Notes under the pieces: generated by a model | Databases searched by the model: none | Told to the model about the DNA's origin: nothing | Seen by the model: only the letters and a program-made list of their open reading frames with translations | Translations under genes and position numbers: made by a program | NCBI GenBank assembly: GCA_050486405.1 | Contig: JBJHDF010000016.1 | Coordinates: forward strand, 29,489 to 93,488 | Direction: 5' to 3' | Source of the DNA: JBJHDF01 sp050486405 | Lineage (GTDB): Bacteria > Pseudomonadota > Gammaproteobacteria > Pseudomonadales > Cellvibrionaceae | DNA: 64,000 bases | Shown here: piece by piece, positions 1-10,160 of the stretch | How the letters are laid out: every line of letters begins with the position of its first letter | Numbering within the stretch: the first letter of the stretch is position 1

Positions 1-1059
1 CTTCAATCGTTAGGGTTTCTGTTGATTAGCGGTAAATTCTTCTCCATTTTTGCGCTGCTGTTTGGCATCAGCTTTGCCATCATGATGGTGAATGCCGAAA
101 AACGCGGCACTGCTTTTGGCGGCCTGTTTGTCTGGCGACTAACGCTGCTGTTTGCCATCGGCGTTTTGCATTCAATGTTTTACCGGGGCGATATCCTGAC
201 CGTTTACGCCGTCATTGGACTTGCTCTGCCGCTGTTTTACCGGCTGTCTGACCGGGCACTCTGGTGCGTGGCATTGCTGTTATTTGCCGGCCTGGGTCGC
301 GCGGCTTTTCTGCTGTTAACGGGAAAAGATACCCTGCTACCTTATGCCTGGATGCCCGATTCTCCTGTCGTTGCCGACTATGTCCATACGCTTAAAACCG
401 GGTCATTGATCGACGTATTCTCCACCAATTTAACCCAGGGTATGGCCACCAAGTACGATTTTCAGTTGGCCGTTGGCGGGCGAGCCTATCTGACGCTCGC
501 CTATTTTTTGGTGGGTATCTGGTTGGTGCGAAGTGGCGTTATAGGCGATCTGGAAAACCGGCGGCGGGCGGTCAAGAGATTGTGTGTCTATGCCCTGCTT
601 GCAGCAGTACTTTTTTTGCTGCTGGTTGCCGGCAGCTTTGTGACACTACCCCAGCCGATAGACATGACCAGCTGGCATTTTGCTATGGGCATGGCTTTCT
701 ATGATCTGATGGGTGTGGCACTTACCGCGCTAATCGTTGGCTTGTTTCTGTTGTGGTATCTGAAAAAGCCGGAGGGCATGCTTAACGCGCTCTCGCCTTA
801 CGGACGCATGGCGCTGACCAACTACCTGACGCAAACCCTTATCGGCACATTCGTTTTTCACGGCTGGGGGCTGGGTCTTTTGGGTCAATTGCACGAATGG
901 CAAACACTGCTATTGGCACTGGCCATTATTTATGTGCAAATCAAAGTCAGTACCTGGTGGTTGGCCCGATACCGCTATGGCCCATTAGAGTGGGCATGGC
1001 GCTGTGGCACCTATCGCCAGCGCCTGCCCTTGCGTTGGCACAAAACGGCAGGCGAGTAA
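1..1059 (+). CDS. DUF418 (YeiB-type) membrane protein, 5' end cut by the window
   Basis: The reading frame is open to the first base, so the start lies outside the window; the first in-window start is a TTG at 22. The visible 350 residues are very hydrophobic, with repeated membrane spans, and begin with GKFFSIFALLFGISFAIMM, the loop and helix typical of the YeiB/DUF418 family. The C-terminal half carries the DUF418 features: a conserved LSPYGRMALTNYLTQTLIGT stretch and a terminal W-x-x-R-Y-x-x-GPLEW-x-WR tail. These are inner-membrane proteins of unknown biochemical role. It stops 25 bases before a convergent gene. Confidence 0.85.
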   Translation, partial: LQSLGFLLISGKFFSIFALLFGISFAIMMVNAEKRGTAFGGLFVWRLTLLFAIGVLHSMFYRGDILTVYAVIGLALPLFYRLSDRALWCVALLLFAGLGRAAFLLLTGKDTLLPYAWMPDSPVVADYVHTLKTGSLIDVFSTNLTQGMATKYDFQLAVGGRAYLTLAYFLVGIWLVRSGVIGDLENRRRAVKRLCVYALLAAVLFLLLVAGSFVTLPQPIDMTSWHFAMGMAFYDLMGVALTALIVGLFLLWYLKKPEGMLNALSPYGRMALTNYLTQTLIGTFVFHGWGLGLLGQLHEWQTLLLALAIIYVQIKVSTWWLARYRYGPLEWAWRCGTYRQRLPLRWHKTAGE

Positions 1060-1084
1060 CCGTAAACGCTGTTGCTCATTACGA

Positions 1085-1669
1085 TCAGTTGCCCGGCGCC
1101 AGTTTGTCCACCACCAACCGGTCTTCACTGTCCAGCACCCAGGTTTTTTCGTAATCCACTTCGAACAAGTGGCCGTCCGGGTCCTTGAAATAACCCGCAA
1201 TACCCCAGGGGGTGCGCGTGGCGGGCTTGACGATTGTGCCTCCTGCGGTTTCGGCACGGGCCAATATGGCGGGCACTTCTTCGGTGGTTCGCGCGATATA
1301 CACCAGCGCCATGCCGGCAAAGCCGCTACCGGCTTGCTGTTGCGCATCGGCGGTCAGATCGGCGCGGGGCAAGAGGCATAGCGCGTACCCGCCCATGTCG
1401 AACTTGACGAAACCCGAGTGCCCTGTGGGCGACTCGCGCCAACCCAGAGCGCGATAAAAATCGGCGGCGCGTGCAACGTTGTCCACACCCAACAATATCA
1501 GGTGCAGCCGCTGGCTGGGCGCTTGAGGGGCGTAATCGGCGGTGGCGAAGGTGTGGTTAACGGGCTGGTCCAGCATGGGTTCTGATTCCTCGTTGGCGAA
1601 TGTGCTTTTGGTATTGGTGCCGAGCGCTGCGGCATATTCGCTGACGAGCTTACGGCTCAATAAGGACAT
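1085..1669 (-). CDS. VOC-family (glyoxalase/dioxygenase fold) protein
   Basis: A single vicinal-oxygen-chelate domain fills residues about 53-180. It has the opening LHLILLGVDNVARAADFYRA, a middle 'YIARTTEEV' strand and the closing GYFKDPDGHLFEVDYEKTW strand with its metal-ligand-position Glu. Family members bind a divalent metal and act in glyoxalase, dioxygenase or resistance reactions; the substrate cannot be read from sequence. Two starts compete: ATG at 1669 with a GAGGG six bases upstream, and ATG at 1576 (residue 32) with GAGGA upstream. The first 50 residues are not conserved-looking, so the shorter 163-residue form is possible. Confidence 0.8.
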   Translation of the reverse strand: MSLLSRKLVSEYAAALGTNTKSTFANEESEPMLDQPVNHTFATADYAPQAPSQRLHLILLGVDNVARAADFYRALGWRESPTGHSGFVKFDMGGYALCLLPRADLTADAQQQAGSGFAGMALVYIARTTEEVPAILARAETAGGTIVKPATRTPWGIAGYFKDPDGHLFEVDYEKTWVLDSEDRLVVDKLAPGN

Positions 1670-1802
1670 AACCGGCCCTCATTGAGCGATGGGGTGTTTT
1701 TGTGCCCAACCTCACTCACAACCCCGGCGCGGGATTTGGCCCCAAGGCATGGCAAAACATCATCCATCAAGCACTCTGACCCTTTGATTATTCCTTTGAT
1801 TC

Positions 1803-1831
1803 TTGATACTCGGCCTTCCCGAATATATACT
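1803..1831 (+). promoter_or_regulatory. Predicted vapBC promoter
   Basis: TTGATA at 1803-1808 and TATACT at 1826-1831 are separated by 17 bases, close to the sigma-70 consensus. The AT-rich ATATATACTATGTGATATAC stretch over and after the -10 box has partial dyad symmetry, as expected for an operator bound by the VapB/VapC complex. The vapB start is 30 bases downstream. Autoregulation is an inference from the family. Confidence 0.6.
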
Positions 1832-1861
1832 ATGTGATATACCAAAGCGGAGGGCTGCGCA

Positions 1862-2119
1862 ATGACTCATATCGCAAAACTGTTTATGAACGGCCGCAGT
1901 CAGGCTGTGCGGCTGCCGGCCAGCTACCGGTTCGACACGGATAGAGTCTACATCCGCCGCGACCCTGAAACCGGCGATGTTATTCTGAGCAGTAAGCCGG
2001 AGGGCTGGGATGAATTCTTCGCCGTGCTGGACGCGAAACCCATGCCCGAGGACTTCCTGGCTGATCGCAATCAGGGTATTCAGCCCGACCGGGATCCGCT
2101 TGACGGCATCGAGGGCTGA
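1862..2119 (+). CDS. vapB: VapB-type antitoxin (AbrB/MazE-fold)
   Basis: This 85-residue protein begins with AKLFMNGRSQAVRLPASYRF, the swapped-hairpin AbrB DNA-binding motif of VapB antitoxins. It is followed by an acidic, probably disordered tail (residues 50-85) that would wrap and inhibit the VapC toxin. A GGAGGG ribosome site lies seven bases before the ATG. Its stop is three bases before the toxin start, so translation is coupled, as in most TA operons. It should both neutralise VapC and repress its own promoter. Confidence 0.88.
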   Translation: MTHIAKLFMNGRSQAVRLPASYRFDTDRVYIRRDPETGDVILSSKPEGWDEFFAVLDAKPMPEDFLADRNQGIQPDRDPLDGIEG

Positions 2120-2122
2120 CCC

Positions 2123-2521
2123 GTGTACATGCTGGATACCAATATCGTGGCCGCAGCGCTCAAGAATAATCCAGGCGTGCGAGCCAGGCTCACCCAGGTA
2201 TCCAATCGGGATGTGTGCATTTCCGTCATAACGCTCGCAGAATTGCGTTATGGCCTGCACAAAAGAGCCTCCAAACACAGAGATCTATTGGTCAACACCT
2301 TCCTGCAGGCCGTTAATATCCTCCCATGGGACGAACAGGCAGCAGAATGCCATGGTGCGCTGCGAGCCGAGCTGGAAAAAAAGGGAATTTCCCTGGCACC
2401 TCTGGATATGCAAATCGCTGCACATGCCCTGGCAATCAACGCGACGCTGGTCACCAATGACCAGGCATTTCGCCAACTCCACGAAATCACTGTTGTGGAT
2501 TGGGTGACGCAGACGCTTTGA
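2123..2521 (+). CDS. vapC: VapC-type PIN-domain ribonuclease toxin
   Basis: A 132-residue PIN domain. The four acidic residues that bind the catalytic Mg2+ are visible: D5 in MLDTN, E40 in TLAELRYGL, D95 in APLDMQIAAHAL and D113 in TNDQAF. VapC toxins cleave tRNA or rRNA and stop translation when VapB is degraded. The start is GTG at 2123; an ATG at 2129 is the alternative. All active-site residues are intact, so the toxin is predicted to be functional. It ends 13 bases from the convergent trmB. Confidence 0.9.
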   Translation: MYMLDTNIVAAALKNNPGVRARLTQVSNRDVCISVITLAELRYGLHKRASKHRDLLVNTFLQAVNILPWDEQAAECHGALRAELEKKGISLAPLDMQIAAHALAINATLVTNDQAFRQLHEITVVDWVTQTL

Positions 2522-2534
2522 TGTACCCTGACTC

Positions 2535-3266
2535 TCAAACCTCCATTTGTTTGCCCCCAACCCGATACAACAAATCCCAAACCCCATGCCCCAACCGCTC
2601 GCCGCGTTGCTCGAATTTGGTGAGCGGACGGTAGTCCGGGCGCGGCGAATAACCGCCGGCCGGGTTGCAGTTGCTGTAGCCTTCGGCAGCATCCATGACT
2701 TCCAGCATGTGTTCGGCGTAGTTTTCCCAGTCGGTGGCCATATGGAAAATGCCGCCGGGTTTCAGTTTTTTCCGGATCTGCTGCACGAACGCCGGCTGCA
2801 CAATGCGGCGTTTGTTGTGCTTTTTCTTGTGCCAGGGGTCGGGGAAGTACAACTGCAGGCGGTCCAGGCTGTGATCCGGAATGCAGTCTGCCAGCACGTC
2901 CAGCGCGTCGGCCATGTAGACGCGCAAGTTATCGATGCCCCGCTTGCCGGCGGTGTTGATCAGACGGCCCACGCCCGGCGGGTGTACTTCGATACCGATG
3001 TAGTTTTCTGCCGGGTGAGCTTCGGCCATTTCCAGCAGGGACTCGCCCATGCCGAAACCGATTTCCAGAATCAGCGGCGCCTGGCGACCGAACACCTGGT
3101 GCGGGTCGATACATCCATCGTGCAGACTCAGGCCATATGTCGGCCACCAGCGCTCGAAGGCTTTTTTCTGGCTGTCGGTCATGCGACCGGCGCGGATGAC
3201 GTAGCTGCGGATGGATTTGGGGTTGAATTCGGGCTTGATGGTGAAGTTGTCGGGGGGTTCGGGCAT
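2535..3266 (-). CDS. trmB: tRNA (guanine-N7-)-methyltransferase TrmB
   Basis: 243 residues, normal length for TrmB. This SAM-dependent enzyme methylates G46 in the variable loop of tRNAs. Diagnostic motifs are [17 protein letters not shown] (SAM-binding motif I, residues about 69-85), [29 protein letters not shown] (the TrmB signature with the catalytic Asp) and the C-terminal [17 protein letters not shown]. It lies downstream of the rpoH terminator, so it probably has its own promoter in the 110-base gap. Confidence 0.96.
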   Translation of the reverse strand: MPEPPDNFTIKPEFNPKSIRSYVIRAGRMTDSQKKAFERWWPTYGLSLHDGCIDPHQVFGRQAPLILEIGFGMGESLLEMAEAHPAENYIGIEVHPPGVGRLINTAGKRGIDNLRVYMADALDVLADCIPDHSLDRLQLYFPDPWHKKKHNKRRIVQPAFVQQIRKKLKPGGIFHMATDWENYAEHMLEVMDAAEGYSNCNPAGGYSPRPDYRPLTKFEQRGERLGHGVWDLLYRVGGKQMEV

Positions 3267-3311
3267 TGGGGTTTGTTCTCTTCTGCTTCCCGCAAGGGGT
3301 CGGGGAGGCGT

Positions 3312-3340
3312 AAAAAAAGCCGCGCCCGGGCGCGGCTTTT
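3312..3340 (-). terminator. Rho-independent terminator of the ftsYEX-rpoH cluster
   Basis: Read on the minus strand, AAGCCGCG-CCCGGG-CGCGGCTT forms a strong GC stem followed by a run of seven T. It sits 40 bases after the rpoH stop, on the correct strand to end rpoH transcripts, and before trmB. Confidence 0.85.
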
Positions 3341-3379
3341 GCGTTACAGGTTTTGAATTACACAGCCGGGCCGAAAGGC

Positions 3380-4234
3380 TCAGGCTTCCAGCATGGCCGA
3401 TTTGATTTTGTTCATGGCGTTTTTTTCGAGCTGGCGGATGCGCTCGGCGGATACGCCGTATTCCGCCGCCAGATCGTGTAGGGTGGCCTTGTCGTCGCTC
3501 AGCCAGCGGCGCTGCAGGATGGTGCGGCTGCGGTCGTCGAGTTTTTCCATGGCCAGTTCCAGACCGGCGACACTGGTTTCTTCCCAGTTGGCGTCTTCCA
3601 GTTGGGTGGCCGGATCGTAGCGCTTGTCTTCCAGGTAGTTCACCGGCGCCACATAGCCGTCGTCATCGTCGCTGTCGCTCAGATCGAAGGTGGCGTCGTA
3701 GGCGCTCAGGCGCCCTTCCATTTCACGCACATGGGCCACTTCCACGCCCAAGTCTTCCGCCACGGCCTGGGCTTCGTCGTTGGTGAGCCAGGCCAGACGC
3801 TTTTTGGCGCCGCGCAGGTTGAAGAACAGTTTGCGCTGGGCCTTGGTGGTGGCGACCTTGACGATGCGCCAGTTGCGCAGGATGAATTCGTGGATTTCGG
3901 CCTTGATCCAGTGCACGGCGAAGGACACCAGGCGCACGCCTTTTTCCGGGTTGAAGCGCTTGACCGCCTTCATCAGGCCGACATTGCCCTCCTGCACCAG
4001 ATCGCCCAGGGGCAGGCCGTAGCCGTTGTAGGAGCGGGCAATGTGCACCACAAAGCGCAGGTGCGACAGCACCAGTTGCCGGGCGGCGTCGAGGTTGTTG
4101 TTGTAGTACAGATCCTCAGCCAAGGTCCGCTCTTCCTCGGCGGTGAGCACCGGGAAGTTGCCGATGGCCTGCATATAGGCATTGAGGTTGGCGCCGGGCG
4201 CCAGAACACCTACGGGTTGCAAGGCTGTGCTCAT
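3380..4234 (-). CDS. rpoH: Heat-shock sigma factor RpoH (sigma-32)
   Basis: 284 residues with all sigma-70 family regions. Region 1.2 is near [21 protein letters not shown]. Region 2 is [20 protein letters not shown] through [20 protein letters not shown]. The RpoH box QRKLFFNLR, unique to this sigma group, is at about residues 132-140. The region 4 helix-turn-helix is [19 protein letters not shown]. RpoH directs RNA polymerase to chaperone and protease genes. The ftsY-ftsE-ftsX-rpoH order on one strand is the standard gammaproteobacterial arrangement. There are 190 bases between ftsX and rpoH, enough for rpoH-specific promoters; I could not assign one confidently. Confidence 0.97.
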   Translation of the reverse strand: MSTALQPVGVLAPGANLNAYMQAIGNFPVLTAEEERTLAEDLYYNNNLDAARQLVLSHLRFVVHIARSYNGYGLPLGDLVQEGNVGLMKAVKRFNPEKGVRLVSFAVHWIKAEIHEFILRNWRIVKVATTKAQRKLFFNLRGAKKRLAWLTNDEAQAVAEDLGVEVAHVREMEGRLSAYDATFDLSDSDDDDGYVAPVNYLEDKRYDPATQLEDANWEETSVAGLELAMEKLDDRSRTILQRRWLSDDKATLHDLAAEYGVSAERIRQLEKNAMNKIKSAMLEA

Positions 4235-4351
4235 TGACTCTTACCCTCATTCAAAATCGCACACGAGTGTATCACTACTGGCTATAGACCGCCAGAGGGG
4301 GAAAAGTTCCCTGACTCAGGGGTAAATGGTAGTGGAATCAGGGGGTTAGGG

Positions 4352-4415
4352 GCTCCTCCCCCGGCCCGCACTCCTCTCCCCAGTGCTCCTCCCCCCGGCC
4401 CCCTCCTCGAGGAGG
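4352..4415. repeat. GC-rich imperfect direct repeat and palindrome between ftsX and rpoH
   Basis: GCTCCTCCCCCGGCCC at 4352-4367 recurs with one extra C at 4385-4401. It is followed by the perfect 14-base palindrome CCTCCTCGAGGAGG at 4402-4415, ten bases after the ftsX stop. The palindrome could be a weak transcription stop or pause for ftsX. There is no T-run, so it is not a typical intrinsic terminator. Confidence 0.5.
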
Positions 4416-4424
4416 AGGGGGAGA

Positions 4425-5393
4425 TTAGCGGGGTTGTATCTGGGAGAGGTGGCGGGCGACGGCGAGCCAGGCGCCGAGCCAGCCGATCAGGCCCGCCAGC
4501 AGGGCCAGTTGGGCGCTGGCGATCCAGCCCAGGCCCTGGAGGCGGAAGTCGCTCTGGTAGAGATCCGCCAGACGGCCCACGGGGCCGGCCATCCACCAGA
4601 GCACACCGCCGAGCAGCAGCAGGGCGAGAATGCCGCCGCCCAGACCGTACCAGAAACCGGTGTAGAGCAGGGGCCGGCGCACATAGGCGTTGGTGCCGCC
4701 CACCAGCTTTACCACCAGAATTTCGTCCCGGCGGTTTTCGATGGCCAGGCGGATGGTGTTGCCGATCACCAGCAGCACCCCCAGCGCCAGCAGCAGGGCC
4801 AGCGCCGCGACGCCGCGCTGGGCCATGGTCATCAGTTGTTGCAGGCGGGTGAGCCATTGCATGTCCAGGCGCACATCGTCCACCAGGGACGCTTCCGACA
4901 ACGACTGCGCCAGCTGCTCCAGTTCTTCCAGGTCGGTGGTGGCCGGCTGCACCAACAGCACCGCCGGCAGCGGGTTGTCCGCCACGTCTTCCACTACCCG
5001 GCCCAGGCCGGAGTAGGTCTGGAATTCCTCCAGCGCCTGGGCCGGTGATATGTAGTCCACACCGGCGATCTCCGGCTTGTTCCGCCAGTCGTCGCGCAGG
5101 GCCAGCGCCGCCTCTTCTGTCGCGTTCTTGTGGAGAAAAACCGAGATCTGGCTGGAATCCTGCCAGCTATAGCCGATATTCTGCAGGTTGGCGATAGCGA
5201 GAAACAGCGCCGCCGGCAGGGCCACGGCAATGGCCACCACCAGCCAGGTGAGCAGGCTCTGCAGGGGGGTGCGCAGCAGCCGCAGCAGGCTTTCGATAGC
5301 GCTGGTGCTGTGGTGGGCAACCCAGGCGTCCAGCCGGTCGCTTATCCGGTGTTTGCTCTGGCTGGCGCCACTGACGCGGGGTTTCTGGCTCAT
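4425..5393 (-). CDS. ftsX: Cell division protein FtsX (permease-like)
   Basis: 322 residues with the FtsX plan: a cytoplasmic N-terminus (about 55 residues), a first membrane helix (LLTWLVVAIAVALPAALFLA), a periplasmic loop, then three C-terminal helices. FtsX pairs with FtsE in the divisome and transmits ATP-driven changes to periplasmic peptidoglycan-hydrolase activators. I chose ATG at 5393, preceded by GAGGG, over a longer frame running upstream into ftsE. The gap to ftsE is 10 bases. Confidence 0.95.
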   Translation of the reverse strand: MSQKPRVSGASQSKHRISDRLDAWVAHHSTSAIESLLRLLRTPLQSLLTWLVVAIAVALPAALFLAIANLQNIGYSWQDSSQISVFLHKNATEEAALALRDDWRNKPEIAGVDYISPAQALEEFQTYSGLGRVVEDVADNPLPAVLLVQPATTDLEELEQLAQSLSEASLVDDVRLDMQWLTRLQQLMTMAQRGVAALALLLALGVLLVIGNTIRLAIENRRDEILVVKLVGGTNAYVRRPLLYTGFWYGLGGGILALLLLGGVLWWMAGPVGRLADLYQSDFRLQGLGWIASAQLALLAGLIGWLGAWLAVARHLSQIQPR

Positions 5394-5403
5394 GGCAGCA
5401 CCC

Positions 5404-6072
5404 TCACAGCGGCACCCCGTCGTGCACAATGCGGCCGCCGCTGAGGCCCAGCACCCGCTTGCCCATACGGCGCAACAGGTCGATATCGTGGCTGGCAATC
5501 AGGATGGTGACCCCCACCTCGTTGAACTGGCGAAAGAGGGTCATGATCTCCGCCGACAGCTCCGGGTCCAGGTTGCCGGTGGGTTCGTCCGCCAGCAGCA
5601 GGGGCGGCTTGTTGACCACCGCCCGGGCAATGCCCACCCGCTGCTGTTCGCCGCCGGACAGGGCAATGGGGTTCTGCCGTTCCTTGTCCAGCAGGCCCAC
5701 CTTGTCCAGCGCCGCCCGCACCCGGCGCCCCACCTCGCCGGCCTGATAGCCGGCAATCTGCAGCGGCAGGGCGACATTGTCGAATACGGTGCGGTCGAAC
5801 AGGAGTTGGTGGTTCTGGAAGACGACGCCGACCTTGCGGCGAAAATACGGGATCTGCCGGGAAGACAGGCGGTTCAGGTTGCGATCATCGACGAACACCT
5901 GCCCCTGGCTAGGGCGCTCCATCAGCATGATCAGCTTCATCAACGTGCTTTTGCCGGCGCCGGAGTGACCGGTGAGAAACACCATCTCGCCCCGGGCCAC
6001 CTCCAGGTTCACCCGGGAGAGGGCCTCCTGGCCGCTGTTGTAGCGTTTGCTGACGTTATCGAAGCGGATCAC
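5404..6072 (-). CDS. ftsE: Cell division ATP-binding protein FtsE
   Basis: 222-residue ABC ATPase. Walker A is GHSGAGKSTLMKL (about residues 35-47), the signature is LSGGEQQRVGIARA, Walker B is LLLADEPTGNLD and the H-loop is in ASHDIDLL. It opens with MIRFDNVSKRY, typical of FtsE. It powers the FtsEX complex at the septum. Its start overlaps the ftsY stop by four bases, indicating translational coupling. Confidence 0.97.
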   Translation of the reverse strand: MIRFDNVSKRYNSGQEALSRVNLEVARGEMVFLTGHSGAGKSTLMKLIMLMERPSQGQVFVDDRNLNRLSSRQIPYFRRKVGVVFQNHQLLFDRTVFDNVALPLQIAGYQAGEVGRRVRAALDKVGLLDKERQNPIALSGGEQQRVGIARAVVNKPPLLLADEPTGNLDPELSAEIMTLFRQFNEVGVTILIASHDIDLLRRMGKRVLGLSGGRIVHDGVPL

Positions 6073-7094
6073 CGGTTGAACAATGCCTCGGTAAAGGTTT
6101 CTGCCACAAAGGGCTGCAGGTCGTCGATGCCCTCACCCACGCCGATAAAGCGCACCGGCAGGCCAAAGGCCTTGCTCAGGGCGAAGATGACGCCGCCCTT
6201 GGCGGTGCCGTCCAGTTTGGTCAGGGCCAGGCCGGTGACACCGGCGGCCTCAATGAACTGTTTGGCCTGGCTTACGGCGTTCTGGCCGGTGCCGGCATCC
6301 AGTACCAGCAGCACCTCGTGGGGGGCTGAGTCATCCAGCTTGGCCATCACCCGCTTGACCTTGGCCAGCTCTTCCATCAGATGGCCCTTGTTGTGCAGAC
6401 GGCCGGCGGTGTCGGCAATGATGACGTCGATGCCCCGGGCGCGGGCGGCCTGGATGCCGTCAAAAATCACCGAGGCACTGTCGGCGCCGGTGTGCTGGGC
6501 AACCACCGGCACATGGTTGCGCTCACCCCAGACCTGCAACTGCTCCACAGCGGCGGCGCGGAAGGTGTCGCCGGCGGCCAGCATCACCGTCCTGCCCTCG
6601 TTCTGCAGGCGCCTGGCCAGTTTGCCGATGGTGGTGGTCTTGCCGACGCCATTGACGCCCACCACCAGAATCACAAAGGGCTGCTTGTCGCCGTCAATGA
6701 CCAGGGGCTGCTCCACCGGGCGCAGCAGGTCGGCCAGGTGCTGGCGCAGGGCAGCGTAAAGGGCTTCGACATCGTTCAGTTGTTTGCGCGACACCCGCTG
6801 GGTGAGGTCGTCGATGATCTCCGTGGTGGCGTCCAGGCCCACGTCGGCCACCAACAGTTGCGACTCGATCTCTTCCAGCAGCTCGTCGTCCAGCGTCTTG
6901 CTGCCCAGAATCAGGTTGCCCAGCCCTTCGGAGAAGTTGGTGCTGGTGCGGCTCAGGCCCTGTTTGATGCGGGCGAACAGACCCGGGCGGGCGGGCTCGG
7001 CGGCGGGCGTCGGCTCCGGGGGAGCAGCGGGCGCGCTGGCATCACCGTCAACCGGCTCGGGCGGGGCTGCATCTTTCTTGCGCTTGAAAAACAT
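6069..7094 (-). CDS. ftsY: Signal recognition particle receptor FtsY
   Basis: 341 residues: a short acidic/proline-rich A domain (residues 1-45) then the NG GTPase domain. Motifs: GVNGVGKTTTIGKLARRL (G1), DTFRAAAVEQLQVWGER, DTAGRLHNKGHLMEEL (G3) and LTKLDGTAKGG (G4). FtsY docks SRP-ribosome complexes at the inner membrane. I chose ATG at 7094 (MFFKRKKD), the usual FtsY start; a GTG at 7127 would add 11 residues. It is divergent from rsmD, also the standard arrangement. Confidence 0.96.
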   Translation of the reverse strand: MFFKRKKDAAPPEPVDGDASAPAAPPEPTPAAEPARPGLFARIKQGLSRTSTNFSEGLGNLILGSKTLDDELLEEIESQLLVADVGLDATTEIIDDLTQRVSRKQLNDVEALYAALRQHLADLLRPVEQPLVIDGDKQPFVILVVGVNGVGKTTTIGKLARRLQNEGRTVMLAAGDTFRAAAVEQLQVWGERNHVPVVAQHTGADSASVIFDGIQAARARGIDVIIADTAGRLHNKGHLMEELAKVKRVMAKLDDSAPHEVLLVLDAGTGQNAVSQAKQFIEAAGVTGLALTKLDGTAKGGVIFALSKAFGLPVRFIGVGEGIDDLQPFVAETFTEALFNR

Positions 7095-7151
7095 GGGGCG
7101 GCGTTTCCCTTGGGGTCTTTTGGACACTGGGGTCTTTGGAACAAAGGCGCT

Positions 7152-7754
7152 ATGCTACCACTTCATGTGCAAACTGATAGAGTGCCGGATGTGAAACCGC
7201 AAACACTGCGCATTATCGGCGGCCAATGGCGAGGGCGGAAGCTGAGCTTTCCGCCGGTTGCAGGCCTGCGCCCCACCGGCGACCGTATTCGCGAGACGCT
7301 GTTCAACTGGCTGGCGCCGCAGATGCCCGGCGCCCGCTGCCTGGATGTGTTCGCCGGCTCCGGCGCCCTGGGGCTGGAGAGCCTGTCCCGCGGCGCGGCG
7401 CAGGTGCTGATGCTGGAGCAGGATAGAGCCGCCGCCCGGCAGATCCGCACCCATCTGCAGACCCTGGGCGCGACCGGCGGACAGGTGCGCGAGGGCGATG
7501 CCCTGTCGGTGTTGCAGCGGGGCAACCCCGACGACGCCTTTAGCGTGATCTTTCTCGACCCGCCCTTTGGCGGGGATCTCTGGCAGGCGTCCATAGACGC
7601 GCTGGACCAGCACCGCTGGCTGGCGCCGGACGCTGTCATCTATATTGAATCGCCGCGCCAACCCACCTATCGGGTGCCGGAGCACTGGCCGCTGCACCGG
7701 GAAAAGAACGCCGGGCAGGTATGCTACCGACTCTACTACCTGTCGCCTCTGTAA
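7152..7754 (+). CDS. rsmD: 16S rRNA (guanine966-N2)-methyltransferase RsmD
   Basis: About 200 residues. The N-terminus has the RsmD hallmark LRIIGGQWRGRKLSFP, followed by RPTGDRIRETLFNWL, the SAM motif CLDVFAGSGALGLESLSRGA and the catalytic FLDPPFGG. It methylates G966 of 16S rRNA in the assembling 30S subunit. The open frame extends far upstream through ftsY in antisense, so the start is a choice: ATG 7152 is the earliest after the intergenic region, and GTG 7191 would give a shorter protein. The last 19 bases overlap a minus-strand gene. Confidence 0.94.
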   Translation: MLPLHVQTDRVPDVKPQTLRIIGGQWRGRKLSFPPVAGLRPTGDRIRETLFNWLAPQMPGARCLDVFAGSGALGLESLSRGAAQVLMLEQDRAAARQIRTHLQTLGATGGQVREGDALSVLQRGNPDDAFSVIFLDPPFGGDLWQASIDALDQHRWLAPDAVIYIESPRQPTYRVPEHWPLHREKNAGQVCYRLYYLSPL

Positions 7755-8122
7755 AACCTCGATTGAAGGACTCCGTGGGTTATCTGAAGCGCACCGCAGA
7801 GGACTACTCCCCATGCAACGATATAGTAACCGCCATCAGTAGCCTCAACACCGTGGACTATAGCGGTGGCGATAATCCCTCCGAAGCACAAGAGTGCACC
7901 CAAAATCATATTCGTCATTGAAGCTTTGCCAAGGGCCTCAGACCGCATTCGAATGAGATTGGAAACAACTGCTATAGCGGACTCCCGATCCAGCCCCTCC
8001 TCCACAAGTAAGGACAGGATCTGCTCCAGGGCAACCTCGTTATCCATTTGTTCGGCCACAAAAGCGTATACAGCTCGCAAAGCATCTTCTTCCGACATTG
8101 CAGGTTGCGTCACCCGAGACAC
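7736..8122 (-). CDS. Small membrane protein of unknown function
   Basis: 128 residues, not recognised. The first 65 residues are charged and predicted helical (LEQILSLLVEEGLDRESAIAV looks like a helical protein-interaction segment). They are followed by two hydrophobic helices, NMILGALLCFGGIIATAIV and YYIVAWGVVLCGALQITHG, so the N-terminal domain probably sits in the cytoplasm. Start GTG 8122 lies two bases after the stop of the upstream small frame; ATG 8098 is the alternative and is not better supported by a ribosome site. Base composition is lower in GC than in rsmD and coaD, which suggests acquired DNA. Confidence 0.55.
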   Translation of the reverse strand: MSRVTQPAMSEEDALRAVYAFVAEQMDNEVALEQILSLLVEEGLDRESAIAVVSNLIRMRSEALGKASMTNMILGALLCFGGIIATAIVHGVEATDGGYYIVAWGVVLCGALQITHGVLQSRFYRGDR

Positions 8123-8124
8123 CC

Positions 8125-10061
<1,937 letters not shown>

Positions 10062-10160
10062 GGTGTAGCCTCCCTGAATTATTATTTTACGGAGCAGGCA
10101 AGAGCCCCCGCAGTTTCAAAGCATATCGGAAACCCACTCAATCTCCAACCGGTATCCACG

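Noticed and set aside
2547..3356. 269-codon plus-strand frame opposite trmB
   Set aside because: Antisense to a clearly identified trmB gene and crosses the rpoH terminator.
6381..7151. Long plus-strand extension upstream of rsmD
   Set aside because: It is antisense to ftsY and has no RsmD-like sequence; an artefact of GC-rich codon bias.
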